A stretch of DNA of 27,167 bases from assembly GCA_002789635.1 (NCBI GenBank), contig PFTQ01000036.1, positions 1 through 27,167 on the forward strand, read 5' to 3'. The stretch is from Candidatus Aenigmarchaeota archaeon CG_4_9_14_3_um_filter_37_18. Its GTDB lineage: Archaea > Aenigmatarchaeota > Aenigmatarchaeia > CG10238-14. Every line of letters begins with the position of its first letter. Position 1 is the stretch's first letter. The position numbers and the translations under genes are program-made. Below are positions 8,431 through 16,636 of this stretch, piece by piece. The notes below the pieces were generated by a model. It was not told where the DNA came from. It did not search any database and saw nothing but the letters and a program-made list of their open reading frames with translations.

Positions 8431-10305
8431 TCATTTTAACCTGATAGTTTCAAGGTTTTTTGGCGCTATTGTTTCCACCCTAAAAATTTTATGGAAATCC
8501 CTTGCAAGGCTTATTGGCACAGTGTTGTCCCCGTGGCAAGTTATTATCCTTTCAGGCCTGGATTTTAACCTATCCACAAAATTCAGCAATTGGTTTCTGT
8601 CTGAATGCCCAGAAAGTCCATCTATAGTCTGAATTTCCATTTCTAGTTTCAGAGTGGTTTGCTTGCCGTTAATAATTATTGGAATTTCTTTCCAGCCTTT
8701 TTGGATTCTTCTGCCTAAAGTCCCTTCACCCTGGTAGCTGACAAAGATTAATGTATTCTTTGGGTCTTCCCCAAGAGCTTTCACATGCTCCATAACTGGC
8801 CCTCCTGAAAGCATGCCGCTTGTTGATATTATTACACAGGGCTCATCTGTCCATACTTTTTCCCTTTCATTTGATGTTGTTAGCCTTTTGAATATCTCGT
8901 TCTTGAATGGGTTTTCACCTTGGAATATTTTTCTCTCCAATCTTTTGGATAGATACTCAGGATAGGCTGTATGTATAGCAGTAGCGTCCCATATCATCCC
9001 ATCAATATAAACATTGTGCTGGAACCCGCTCTCTGATAATAGGCACATAATCTCCTGCGCCCTCTCGACTGCAAAGCTTGGTATAATGACTTTGCCTTTT
9101 CTTTCTAATGTCCTGTTGATTATGCTGAGCAGCTGCTCTTCACATTCCTTTCTTGAAGGCATTTTATTGTCAGACCCCCCATATGTTGATTCAATTATCA
9201 GAGTTTCCACTCTTTGGAAGTCAGTGAAAGCAGGATCAAATAATCTTGTGGGGCAGAATTTAATATCCCCTGTATATACTATATTGTGCAGGCCTTGCCC
9301 CACATGCAGATGGACAAGCGAAGACCCTAGTATATGGCCTGCCTGCTGAAATGTCAGCCTCACATCAGGCCCAACATCCGAAACTTCATTATAATCCAAA
9401 GCAATAGAATGCTTAACCATTTCTTTGACGCCCTTTGCAGTGAAAGGGGGCTTGTTCCCGTTTTTCTGCATAACATCAATATAATCCAAGCAAAGCATAG
9501 TAGCTAAATCTAAAGCTGGATGAGTCAAATAAACAGGGCCTTCAAAGCCATACTCATACAAATAAGGAACCATGCCTACATGATCTAGATGAGGGTGGCT
9601 GACAATTACTGCATCCAGCTCACTCATATCAAATTCCTTTACTTGCAAATAAGGAAATGAGTCTCCATTTGAGCCCCCTACTTTAACTCCGCAGTCCATA
9701 AGCAGCTTGGATTTCGGTGTCTCAACCAGGGTGCATGACCTTCCAACCTCTCTATATCCGCCTAAACATGTGAGTCTAACCCAATCCCTATTTGTGGTTT
9801 TATCTGAGAATATGTTTTCCCCGACTTTCTTCAGGAATTTCTTTCTCCATGCAGTTTCTGTATGCAGCAGTTGCCTTATTGACCTTACAACTTGGGATTT
9901 GATTTCTGGCGTCCTTTCTATTCTCGGGACCCACAAGGTTTCTTCCTTTATTTTTTTAAAGGATTCTCCGCCTCTCCCTATCACCAAGCCAGGCTTTCCT
10001 GCATTAATGATAACTATGCTTCTGTCAGGCTGGAACCTGATTTCCTTGATCAAAGCTTCTTCAGGAATGATTTCTCTTATCTTTTTTTCAGTTTCTTCTG
10101 TTGACAGACTTAAGCTGATGTCCGGCCTTACTTCTATTCTTTTTTTCAATTCACTGACAACATCCCTTACCTGTTCTGAAGCATCAAGAAAGAACAGCTT
10201 GTCTTTCGTGTAAATAATGATTTCACACCCTTCTAATTCTATTCTATTTACTAAACCTTCAGGTAAACTGCTTTTAACTTTTTCAATTATTTCCATAATA
10301 CTCAC
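8431..10305 (-). CDS. fttA: FttA/aCPSF1: KH-domain beta-CASP ribonuclease, transcription termination factor
   Basis: The archaeal CPSF73 homologue that cuts nascent RNA near U-rich 3' ends and ends transcription. Its 624 residues comprise N-terminal KH domains (about 1-150, with GLVIGRGGESF at 106-116), a metallo-beta-lactamase domain with the Zn motif HPHLDH at 237-242, and a beta-CASP domain. The later motifs are TGDIKF, SGMLSGGPVMEH, LSGHSDRNQL and TCHGD near the C-terminus. The longest frame starts with GTG at 10305; ATG at 10296 (residue 4) is an equally possible start. It follows psmB by 16 nt on the same strand, and this neighbourhood also occurs in euryarchaea. It probably shares the psmB promoter. 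Confidence 0.95.
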   Translation of the reverse strand: MSIMEIIEKVKSSLPEGLVNRIELEGCEIIIYTKDKLFFLDASEQVRDVVSELKKRIEVRPDISLSLSTEETEKKIREIIPEEALIKEIRFQPDRSIVIINAGKPGLVIGRGGESFKKIKEETLWVPRIERTPEIKSQVVRSIRQLLHTETAWRKKFLKKVGENIFSDKTTNRDWVRLTCLGGYREVGRSCTLVETPKSKLLMDCGVKVGGSNGDSFPYLQVKEFDMSELDAVIVSHPHLDHVGMVPYLYEYGFEGPVYLTHPALDLATMLCLDYIDVMQKNGNKPPFTAKGVKEMVKHSIALDYNEVSDVGPDVRLTFQQAGHILGSSLVHLHVGQGLHNIVYTGDIKFCPTRLFDPAFTDFQRVETLIIESTYGGSDNKMPSRKECEEQLLSIINRTLERKGKVIIPSFAVERAQEIMCLLSESGFQHNVYIDGMIWDATAIHTAYPEYLSKRLERKIFQGENPFKNEIFKRLTTSNEREKVWTDEPCVIISTSGMLSGGPVMEHVKALGEDPKNTLIFVSYQGEGTLGRRIQKGWKEIPIIINGKQTTLKLEMEIQTIDGLSGHSDRNQLLNFVDRLKSRPERIITCHGDNTVPISLARDFHKIFRVETIAPKNLETIRLK

Positions 10306-10319
10306 TCATCTAGGATGAG
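10305..10319 (-). promoter_or_regulatory. perfect hairpin in the psmB-fttA gap
   Basis: CTCATC and GATGAG flank a 3-nt loop, giving a 6-bp stem between the psmB stop and the fttA start. It touches the GTG start candidate and lies 9 nt before ATG 10296. It could mask ribosome access or mark an RNA processing site. Confidence 0.4.
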
Positions 10320-10321
10320 CT

Positions 10322-10963
10322 CTAGCTTTCAATGATTTTCTTGATATCAGAATCACTCAATAGCCTGAAGCCTTTTTCATCTATCACAGCAATATCCATT
10401 CCTTTCCCGCCTGATGCAATATCCCTTTCAACTGCTGCCCTAATAGCTTTTGTCACTAGTTTCTTGCCTTCTTCAACACTTAACCCATCTTTATAGGCCA
10501 TTTCAAGAACACCGAATGCAAATGGCGATCCTGAGCCTGTTGAAAAGAATCTTTTTTCTTCTAGCTTGGATCCATCTGGATGAAGTATAAATAGGCTAGG
10601 ACCATTCTCATCATATCCAGCTAAAATTATTTGAATCATATATGGGAAAAAACTCCATCTCCCCCCATAGAGTATGCTTGCCAATAAGGATGCTGCTGAC
10701 TTTACTGTTATCCTTTTCTTGTTTTTTAATTCAAAGAGTTTTGTCTCTGCTTTCAGGTATCTTCCCAAAGCCTGCAAATCCCCTACCATTCCTGCCTGCG
10801 TCATGCCGATATGCGGCACAATCTCTGTGATTTTTAGGTCGTCTTTCGATGCAACCATGTATCCCATTGTCGCTTTTCTTTCTGCTGCTAATACAACTCC
10901 ATCTCTACAAATCAAGCCAATAGTCGTAGTTCCAGATTTTATTCCTTCTTCCATTTTATTCAA
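10322..10963 (-). CDS. psmB: proteasome beta subunit
   Basis: The catalytic subunit of the 20S proteasome, an N-terminal-threonine protease. After a short propeptide the chain is cut before TTTIGL, exposing Thr1. Counting from that Thr, Glu17 (AAERK) and Lys33 are in place, and the later GSGSP and RDIASGGKGMD motifs supply the Ser129/Asp166/Ser169 elements. The start is a judgement. An in-frame GTG at 10972 overlaps the Shine-Dalgarno GAGGTG, while TTG at 10963 lies 6 nt after it, so I prefer TTG (11-residue propeptide); ATG at 10954 is a third choice. The alpha subunit is not in the window. It is followed by fttA in a likely operon. Confidence 0.95.
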   Translation of the reverse strand: MNKMEEGIKSGTTTIGLICRDGVVLAAERKATMGYMVASKDDLKITEIVPHIGMTQAGMVGDLQALGRYLKAETKLFELKNKKRITVKSAASLLASILYGGRWSFFPYMIQIILAGYDENGPSLFILHPDGSKLEEKRFFSTGSGSPFAFGVLEMAYKDGLSVEEGKKLVTKAIRAAVERDIASGGKGMDIAVIDEKGFRLLSDSDIKKIIES

Positions 10964-11005
10964 AAAAAACACCTCAGAAGTTATTTTTCAATAATAATTT
11001 ACACA

Positions 11006-11020
11006 CACAAGCATTTAAAT
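11006..11020 (-). promoter_or_regulatory. candidate TATA box for psmB-fttA
   Basis: On the - strand the proS-psmB gap reads AAAATTATTTAAATGC, nearly the same as the thermosome and pilus-operon boxes. It lies about 50 nt before the psmB start, so psmB-fttA probably has its own promoter besides readthrough from proS. Confidence 0.5.
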
Positions 11021-11027
11021 AATTTTG

Positions 11028-12479
11028 TTAGTAGGATTTTCCCACATAAACTACTGATTTAGCATCTTTTCCGCAATAAACACACTTGCCTATAGGCTTT
11101 TCTTGCTTGTCAAACCTAATGCCTCTAATATCGCCGCCATTGGTTTCAGTTTTAATTGCTTCTGCGCACCCCACGCTTTCACACCAGTTAACCTTGGCAA
11201 AACCGCCTTTTTCCTTGATTATTTTTTTGAGTTCTTCTATGCTTTTTGACTCAGAGAGATGCTTCTGGAAAAACTTATCTGCTTTTTCTACCAGGTTTTT
11301 TTGTATCTCATCTAATACTACTTTGGCTGTTTCTGCCACATTTATTTCCCTGACTTTTGTTTTTTCTTGAGTATCCCTTCTTGCTAGAATCACTTGCTTA
11401 TTTTTAATGTCATTAGGGCCTATTTCCATTCTTAAAGGAACACCTTTCAACTCCCAATAATTGAATTTCCATCCTGGGGTGTATTCTTCTCTTTGGTCTA
11501 TTTCCACTCTAATATAAGCTTTTAGTTCATTTTTTATATCATCGCATTTCTTAAGGACATACTTTTTGTTATCAGCAAATATTGGAATTATTATTACCTG
11601 TATAGGTGCGATTCTTGGCGGCAGGATCAAGCCTTTATCATCTCCGTGGATAGAAATGACAGACGCCATCATTCTTGAGACTGCAGGTCCGTAGCAGGTC
11701 TGCCAGCCATATTTTTCTTTTCCATCTTTATCTACGAATTTTATATTGAATGGTTTTGAGAAGTTCTGCCCTAGAAGATGGGTGGATGGCTGCTGTATTA
11801 TCTTCCCGTCAGGCAACAATGAGTCTGCGGCATAAGTATGAATAGCTCCTGGAAATTTGTCATGTTCAGGTCTCTGGAAAAATATAAACGGTATGCCAAA
11901 TTCTTTGTGAAGGGTATTCTCGGTTATTTCCATATCTTCTTTAACTTGGCTCATAGCTTCTTCTTTTGTTGAAAAAACATTATGGGACTCAATCCAATGA
12001 AATTCCCTGCTTCTGATGAAAGGCCTTGTCGCTTTGCCTTCACATCTCCATACTTGGCATCTTTGATAAATTTTTAGCGGCAGGTCTCTCCAGCTTCTTA
12101 TCCACAGTGAATACATCTTATACATGGCAGTTTCTGAAGTTGGCCTTAGAGCCAGTTTTTCTTCTAATTTTTCCCCCTTGCCACGCTCTGTAACCCAAAA
12201 GACTTCAGGTGTAAAACCTTCTACATGCTTAGACTCAAGATGAAAGTTAGATTCTGGGATTAAAGCAGGAAATAGAGCAGGTTCATGGCCTTTTCTTTGC
12301 AATTCTTTCTCCAAGAACTCATACATGAGATTCATTATTCTAGTTGCCCAAGGCCTGAAAACAATAAAGCCTTTGACATTATACCTTAAGTCTGATAGTT
12401 CAGCCTTTTGGCATACTTCATCATACCATTCTGAGAAATTCTCATTCTTCTTTACAGTTATTCCCATTTGCTCGCTCAT
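11028..12479 (-). CDS. proS: prolyl-tRNA synthetase, archaeal/eukaryotic type
   Basis: Charges tRNA-Pro with proline in the cytosol. The 483 residues show class II synthetase motifs: RPTSE at 112-116, motif 2 (YQRCQVWRCEGKATRPF, about 138-154, continuing to SREFHWIE), and motif 3 (LILPPRIAPIQV, near 285-296). After the anticodon-binding domain comes the C-terminal zinc-type domain of archaeal ProRS, with cysteines in NWCESVGC and CVYCGK. The start at 12479 has GGTGG a few nt upstream. The gene begins 16 nt after the mature end of a tRNA-Pro gene on the same strand, so enzyme and substrate are probably on one primary transcript. Confidence 0.97.
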   Translation of the reverse strand: MSEQMGITVKKNENFSEWYDEVCQKAELSDLRYNVKGFIVFRPWATRIMNLMYEFLEKELQRKGHEPALFPALIPESNFHLESKHVEGFTPEVFWVTERGKGEKLEEKLALRPTSETAMYKMYSLWIRSWRDLPLKIYQRCQVWRCEGKATRPFIRSREFHWIESHNVFSTKEEAMSQVKEDMEITENTLHKEFGIPFIFFQRPEHDKFPGAIHTYAADSLLPDGKIIQQPSTHLLGQNFSKPFNIKFVDKDGKEKYGWQTCYGPAVSRMMASVISIHGDDKGLILPPRIAPIQVIIIPIFADNKKYVLKKCDDIKNELKAYIRVEIDQREEYTPGWKFNYWELKGVPLRMEIGPNDIKNKQVILARRDTQEKTKVREINVAETAKVVLDEIQKNLVEKADKFFQKHLSESKSIEELKKIIKEKGGFAKVNWCESVGCAEAIKTETNGGDIRGIRFDKQEKPIGKCVYCGKDAKSVVYVGKSY

Positions 12480-12495
12480 TCAACCACCTTTTTAG

Positions 12496-12569
12496 TGAGG
12501 GGATCGGGATTTGAACCCGAATTACGAGGTCCCAAACCTCGAGTCATGACCAAGTTAGACCATCCCCCC
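12496..12569 (-). tRNA. tRNA-Pro, anticodon TGG
   Basis: The cloverleaf can be drawn by eye. The acceptor stem is GGGGGGA with TCCCCTC (one G-T pair). The anticodon stem CGAGG/CCTCG has the 7-nt loop TTTGGGA, so the anticodon is TGG. The T arm is TCGGG/CCCGA with loop TTCAAAT. The D loop contains GG. The discriminator is A and no CCA is encoded. No intron is present. It lies directly upstream of proS on the same strand, and its 3' end must be released by processing if the two are cotranscribed. Confidence 0.97.
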
Positions 12570-12594
12570 TGGACTTAGAATATAATTAGGATTA

Positions 12595-12608
12595 GATAAA
12601 GTTAAAAC
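12595..12608 (-). promoter_or_regulatory. candidate TATA box for tRNA-Pro/proS
   Basis: On the - strand GTTTTAACTTTATC is centred about 32 nt before the tRNA 5' end, fitting a start site a few bases upstream of the tRNA. No other good box lies between the tRNA and proS, so proS would depend on this promoter. Confidence 0.45.
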
Positions 12609-12667
12609 ATTAACCGAGTGGAAGGCATTCACCCATGCTGTTCACTTTAAAGTTATTGATATGAAGA

Positions 12668-12678
12668 TTTATAAAAAC
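12668..12678. promoter_or_regulatory. strong TATA-like element of unknown target
   Basis: TTTATAAAAAC on the + strand reads GTTTTTATAAA on the - strand. On the - strand it would start RNA near 12650, about 80 nt before tRNA-Pro. On the + strand it would point into the small - strand gene at 12698-12940. No gene fits either start. The - strand interval contains a GCAT/ATGC mini-hairpin near 12630. Confidence 0.35.
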
Positions 12679-12697
12679 ATATCGTCAGAAGGAAAGG

Positions 12698-12940
12698 CTA
12701 ATTCAATCCCCCCTCAACTCTTCTTACTATTCTTTCATATTCTGGAGGTGTAAGTCCCAGAGCTTTCACAAGATCATCATCTCTTAAAGGTATATTTGAA
12801 TTATTCGGACCAATCAGAGATTTTTTTGGATTATCATAAATGCCATCCATTCTTGTCCCGCCAATTAGAACTTCTATATAATCTCCTACATGAATCCTTC
12901 CGTCGATTATTAGTTGCCTCAATCTTTCATATCCTTTCAT
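12698..12940 (-). CDS. small conserved-looking protein of unknown function
   Basis: An 80-residue soluble protein with no membrane segment, signal or cysteines. It has a basic helical N-terminus (MKGYERLRQLIIDGRIHVGD), a central beta-like region (YIEVLIGGTRM), then an acidic and helical C-terminus (PPEYERIVRRVEGG). The phrase HVGDYIEVLIGGTRMDGIY resembles a small beta-barrel entry, but I do not recognise a family. It is transcribed away from mre11 across a 92-nt gap holding both promoters; an AAAATACTTAAAG element on its strand near 12985 may be its box. Coding confidence comes from the intact frame and balanced composition. Confidence 0.65.
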   Translation of the reverse strand: MKGYERLRQLIIDGRIHVGDYIEVLIGGTRMDGIYDNPKKSLIGPNNSNIPLRDDDLVKALGLTPPEYERIVRRVEGGLN

Positions 12941-13002
12941 AAAATCGCCAAAATTTTGATCTCAATAACTTGGAAGTGAAGCTTTAAGTATTTTCAAGAA
13001 TA

Positions 13003-13013
13003 GTCAAATATCT
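13003..13013 (+). promoter_or_regulatory. candidate TATA box for mre11 (leaderless)
   Basis: GTCAAATATCT is centred about 25 nt before the mre11 ATG and there is no Shine-Dalgarno before that ATG, which suggests a leaderless mRNA. Confidence 0.45.
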
Positions 13014-13032
13014 TCCCGCCCAATACTATACC

Positions 13033-14277
13033 ATGAAGATAGCAATCCTCTCAGACTTCCATTTCGGCTACGCCTGGAATTCTAAACTCGAGAAAGACAG
13101 CTTCGACAACGCCAGAGAAGCTTTGGAAAAATCCCAAGACTGCGACCTAATCCTGATAATAGGGGACATCTTTGACTCAAGAATACCAAACACAGAAGTT
13201 TGGGATAAGGCTTTGGAAGTCCTCTCAACCCCTCTGCTAGCAGAAGATAAGGAAACTAAATTAATCAAGCTCCTTGGGAAAAACATTAAAGAAATTTCCG
13301 AACGTACGCTCACAGGGGCACCGGTTATCGCTTTGCATGGAACTCATGAGAGAAGGGGAAGAGATCAGGTAAATGCTATTCAAGCTCTGGAACAGACTGG
13401 TTTTTTAATTCATTTGCACTGCAATGGAGTTATTTTTGAAAAGGAAGGCCAGAAAGTTGCGATACAGGGAATGTCAGGTGTCCCTGAGAGGTATGCAAAG
13501 GATATTCTTGATAAGTGGAATCCTAAACCAGTCGAAGGCTGCTACAACATTCTTATGATCCACCAAAGCATAGACCCTTACGTTTATTCCCCATTAGATC
13601 CGCCAACACTCAACATGAATAATCTCCCCCATGGCTTCAGCCTAATCATCAACGGCCACATTCACAATCACGAGAAAGCCAAGATTAAAGACACGGATTT
13701 CATTATCCCCGGGAGCACAATAATAACTCAATTAAAGGAAGAAGAAATTAAAACACCAAGAGGATTCTACAAACTGGAAATACCTGAGAATAGGATAGAA
13801 TTCATTGAGCTTGAAAAAAACAGAAAAATATTTTACAGGGAAATAATCCTTGATGAAAAATCCAGCAAAGATAAAATAGAATCCGAGCTTGAAAAAATAC
13901 TGAAGAATAGATTTGATAAAAAACCATTGATTAAATTCAAGATTTCTGGAAAAAAAACAGGGCTTGTAGATAAAGAATTGAAAAGCCTGGAGAAAAAATA
14001 CGAGAAAGACTGCATACTAACATTCCAAAAAAAACTTGAATCCGAAGAGATGGAAAAAAAACTGGACTTCCTGAAGAAAATGAGGGAAGAAAAGCTGTCA
14101 ATCGAAGAGATGGGAATAAAAATACTGAGAGAGAATTTGGACAGCCTAAAATTCAAGGAAGAATTCGACCCTGAAAATTTATTCAAGCTCCTATCCGACA
14201 ATCAGACTGAAAGGGCATTCGACATCCTGACAAAGAAGCAGCAAACCCTGAAGCAATTCGGTGTTCAAAATGATTAA
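13033..14277 (+). CDS. mre11: Mre11 nuclease of the Mre11-Rad50 complex
   Basis: A metal-dependent nuclease that processes DNA double-strand breaks together with Rad50. Its 414 residues contain the phosphoesterase motifs DFHFG (Asp8, His10), GDIFD (44-48), HGTHE (102-106), MIHQS (His177) and NGHIH (His209, His211). The usual GNHD motif reads GTHE here. The catalytic His is kept, but the Asn that normally binds metal is a Thr. The C-terminal third is helical and highly charged, as expected for the Rad50-binding region. The start appears leaderless. The last 8 nt overlap rad50, so the pair is translationally coupled. Confidence 0.94.
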   Translation: MKIAILSDFHFGYAWNSKLEKDSFDNAREALEKSQDCDLILIIGDIFDSRIPNTEVWDKALEVLSTPLLAEDKETKLIKLLGKNIKEISERTLTGAPVIALHGTHERRGRDQVNAIQALEQTGFLIHLHCNGVIFEKEGQKVAIQGMSGVPERYAKDILDKWNPKPVEGCYNILMIHQSIDPYVYSPLDPPTLNMNNLPHGFSLIINGHIHNHEKAKIKDTDFIIPGSTIITQLKEEEIKTPRGFYKLEIPENRIEFIELEKNRKIFYREIILDEKSSKDKIESELEKILKNRFDKKPLIKFKISGKKTGLVDKELKSLEKKYEKDCILTFQKKLESEEMEKKLDFLKKMREEKLSIEEMGIKILRENLDSLKFKEEFDPENLFKLLSDNQTERAFDILTKKQQTLKQFGVQND

Positions 14278-16636
14278 TAAAATTCAGCTCAAGAACTGGA
14301 GGTCTCATCTAGACACTGATCTGGAATTCACATCCGGGACAAATGCTATTCTAGGCCCAATGGGTTCTGGGAAAAGCTCGGTAATGAATGCAATATGCTT
14401 CGGATTATTTGGTACATTCCCTGACCTTCAGACAAGAAAAATCAAGCTCGACGACATAATCATGAACAAGCCTTCAGTCAAAAATGAATCGCAAATTTCT
14501 GTTGATTTCACGATCGATGATAAAACATATACTGTCATGAGGGTTATAGAAAGGAATAAAGGCACAACATACTCAGAAATCAGGGAGGGAGATAAGCTTC
14601 TTGATTCTCCGAATGCCCAAAGGGTGACTGAATTAGTCGAAAAGCTCCTGAAGATTAATTATGAGCTCTTTTCCCGCGCTATTTATTCTGAACAGAATGG
14701 ATTGGATTATTTCCTAAGGCTGTCCCGAGGGGAAAGGATGAAGAGAATTGACAACCTGCTTATGATTGATAAATTTGAAGGAGCCCGCTCTAATGCAGTG
14801 ACTCTGAGGAATAGGCTTGCCGAAAAGAAGGATGCACTTCAGAGCGTGGCTGATATAGAGGATTTTAAGGAGTTGAAAAAAAACCTTGACGACATTGACT
14901 ACAGCTTAAAAAAACTGAATGAGACCAAAAGCAATTTATCGAAAGAATTTGATGAAAAAAAAATCAACATGAAGAGCTTGGAAAAAGAAGTCAAAGAATT
15001 AGAAGGTATAGAAAAAACATTAAACACATTAAACAATAGAAAAAATTCACTCGAAGGCTCAATGAAAGAAGTCAAGCACTCGATTGATAATTTTAGAAAA
15101 GATGCAAATGATAAAACTTTAGATGTTTCCCATGAGGAATTAAAAGATACAGAAAAACTGATAAAAAAGCATCAGGAAGAATTGAATAAAAGCAGAAAAG
15201 AGCAAGAAGCATTGACTAGAAATATTTCTGAGAATGAAACAAAAATAGGTTTTCTTGAAAGCAAAATAAAGGAGATACAAACAGACATAAGCAAAAAATT
15301 GGAATTAGAAAATAAGATTTCTAGCATTGAAAAAGAGTTTGGAAAAAACTTAATCCAAGCTTTAGAAAAGAAAAAAGAAGAGCTCGAGGCAATACAGAGG
15401 ACTAATTCAGAATTGCTGACAAAAATAGAGCAGACAGAAGAATCATTGTCAAAAATATCAAAAACCCATGATAAATGCCCTGTCTGCGAATCTAAAATTT
15501 CAACAGAGAGAAGAAGCAGCCTAATAGCAGATTATCAAGACAGAATAAAATCTTATAATGGAAGCCTGAAAGAAAATAAAGAAGCTTTTGCTGCTTTAAA
15601 ACAAATGGTAAAAGAAACAGGGGAAGCATCTAAAAATTTTGAGATATATTCAGAAAAAATCAAGGAATTCAAAGGCATAGAAAAGGAAATTGAAGAAAAG
15701 AAAAAAGACCACAGGACTTTGATAGAAGCAGTTTCAAGAAAGAAGCAAGACCTTGAAAAAAATAGAAGCGGGATTTCTGAGATAGAAGAATCATTGGAAA
15801 AGTCAAAAAACAAGCAGCAGCAGTTGAAATCTGCAATAGAAAAATTGATTGACTTAAAAGATAAAGAGGAAAAATTCAGTAATCTTGAGAATCAATTAGA
15901 GGAATTGAATAAGGAAATATCAGGCTGTTCAAAAAAAACCAGCGATAAAAATCTGGAAAAATTAAGAATTACTTTAACAGAAACAGCTTCAAGGATATCA
16001 GAAATTTCAGCCCGAATAAATGGGTTGGTGGAAATTATATTAGAGAGGGAAAACAGAAGGAAAGACTGCCAAATAAAAATCCAGCAGGCAGAAAAGCAAA
16101 AAGAGGAAATAAAACTATTGGAAAGCCTGGTTCTAGGCTTGAAAATTTTTGAAAAAGCCCTTGAAAAAACGCAGACGCAGCTTCGCGAGAATTTTGTCGA
16201 TACTGTCAACTACACTATGGACCAGATATGGCCTGACATTTACCCGTACAAAGATTTTGGAAGCGCGAGGCTGGGGATAAAAGAAAGGGATTATATTCTT
16301 CAGGTGCAAAGCTCTTCTGGAGAATGGATAGATGTTGACGGGATAGTTTCCGGAGGCGAAAGGTCAATAGCATCGCTCGCGCTTCGGATAGCATTTTCGT
16401 CTGTCCTAGCTCCGCAATTGAAATGGCTTGTTCTTGATGAGCCCACGCATAATCTGGATTCGAAGGCTGTTGAGGATTTATCAGAGACATTAAAGACAAG
16501 AGTCGGAGACTTTGCTGACCAGGTATTTTTAATAACCCATGAGAAAACTCTGGAGAATGCAGTGACAGGCCAATTGTATAGGTTATCCCGAAATAAGGAG
16601 TTGGATGATTTCAGCAGGATAGAAAAAGTCAACTAA
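14270..16636 (+). CDS. rad50: Rad50 ATPase, zinc-hook coiled-coil protein
   Basis: An SMC-like ATPase that tethers DNA ends and controls Mre11. I start it at ATG 14270 (788 residues; the frame is open from GTG 14261) because the family begins with a short strand such as MINKIQLKNWRSH, and GGTG lies 6 nt upstream. Walker A is GPMGSGKSS (29-37). A long coiled coil runs from about 180 to 640, with the zinc hook CPVC at 403-406 in the middle. The signature motif VSGGERS is near 692 and Walker B WLVLDEPTHNLD near 720. At about 790 residues it is somewhat shorter than many archaeal Rad50s because the coils are short. The stop overlaps the stop of the convergent HAD gene. Confidence 0.97.
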   Translation: MINKIQLKNWRSHLDTDLEFTSGTNAILGPMGSGKSSVMNAICFGLFGTFPDLQTRKIKLDDIIMNKPSVKNESQISVDFTIDDKTYTVMRVIERNKGTTYSEIREGDKLLDSPNAQRVTELVEKLLKINYELFSRAIYSEQNGLDYFLRLSRGERMKRIDNLLMIDKFEGARSNAVTLRNRLAEKKDALQSVADIEDFKELKKNLDDIDYSLKKLNETKSNLSKEFDEKKINMKSLEKEVKELEGIEKTLNTLNNRKNSLEGSMKEVKHSIDNFRKDANDKTLDVSHEELKDTEKLIKKHQEELNKSRKEQEALTRNISENETKIGFLESKIKEIQTDISKKLELENKISSIEKEFGKNLIQALEKKKEELEAIQRTNSELLTKIEQTEESLSKISKTHDKCPVCESKISTERRSSLIADYQDRIKSYNGSLKENKEAFAALKQMVKETGEASKNFEIYSEKIKEFKGIEKEIEEKKKDHRTLIEAVSRKKQDLEKNRSGISEIEESLEKSKNKQQQLKSAIEKLIDLKDKEEKFSNLENQLEELNKEISGCSKKTSDKNLEKLRITLTETASRISEISARINGLVEIILERENRRKDCQIKIQQAEKQKEEIKLLESLVLGLKIFEKALEKTQTQLRENFVDTVNYTMDQIWPDIYPYKDFGSARLGIKERDYILQVQSSSGEWIDVDGIVSGGERSIASLALRIAFSSVLAPQLKWLVLDEPTHNLDSKAVEDLSETLKTRVGDFADQVFLITHEKTLENAVTGQLYRLSRNKELDDFSRIEKVN

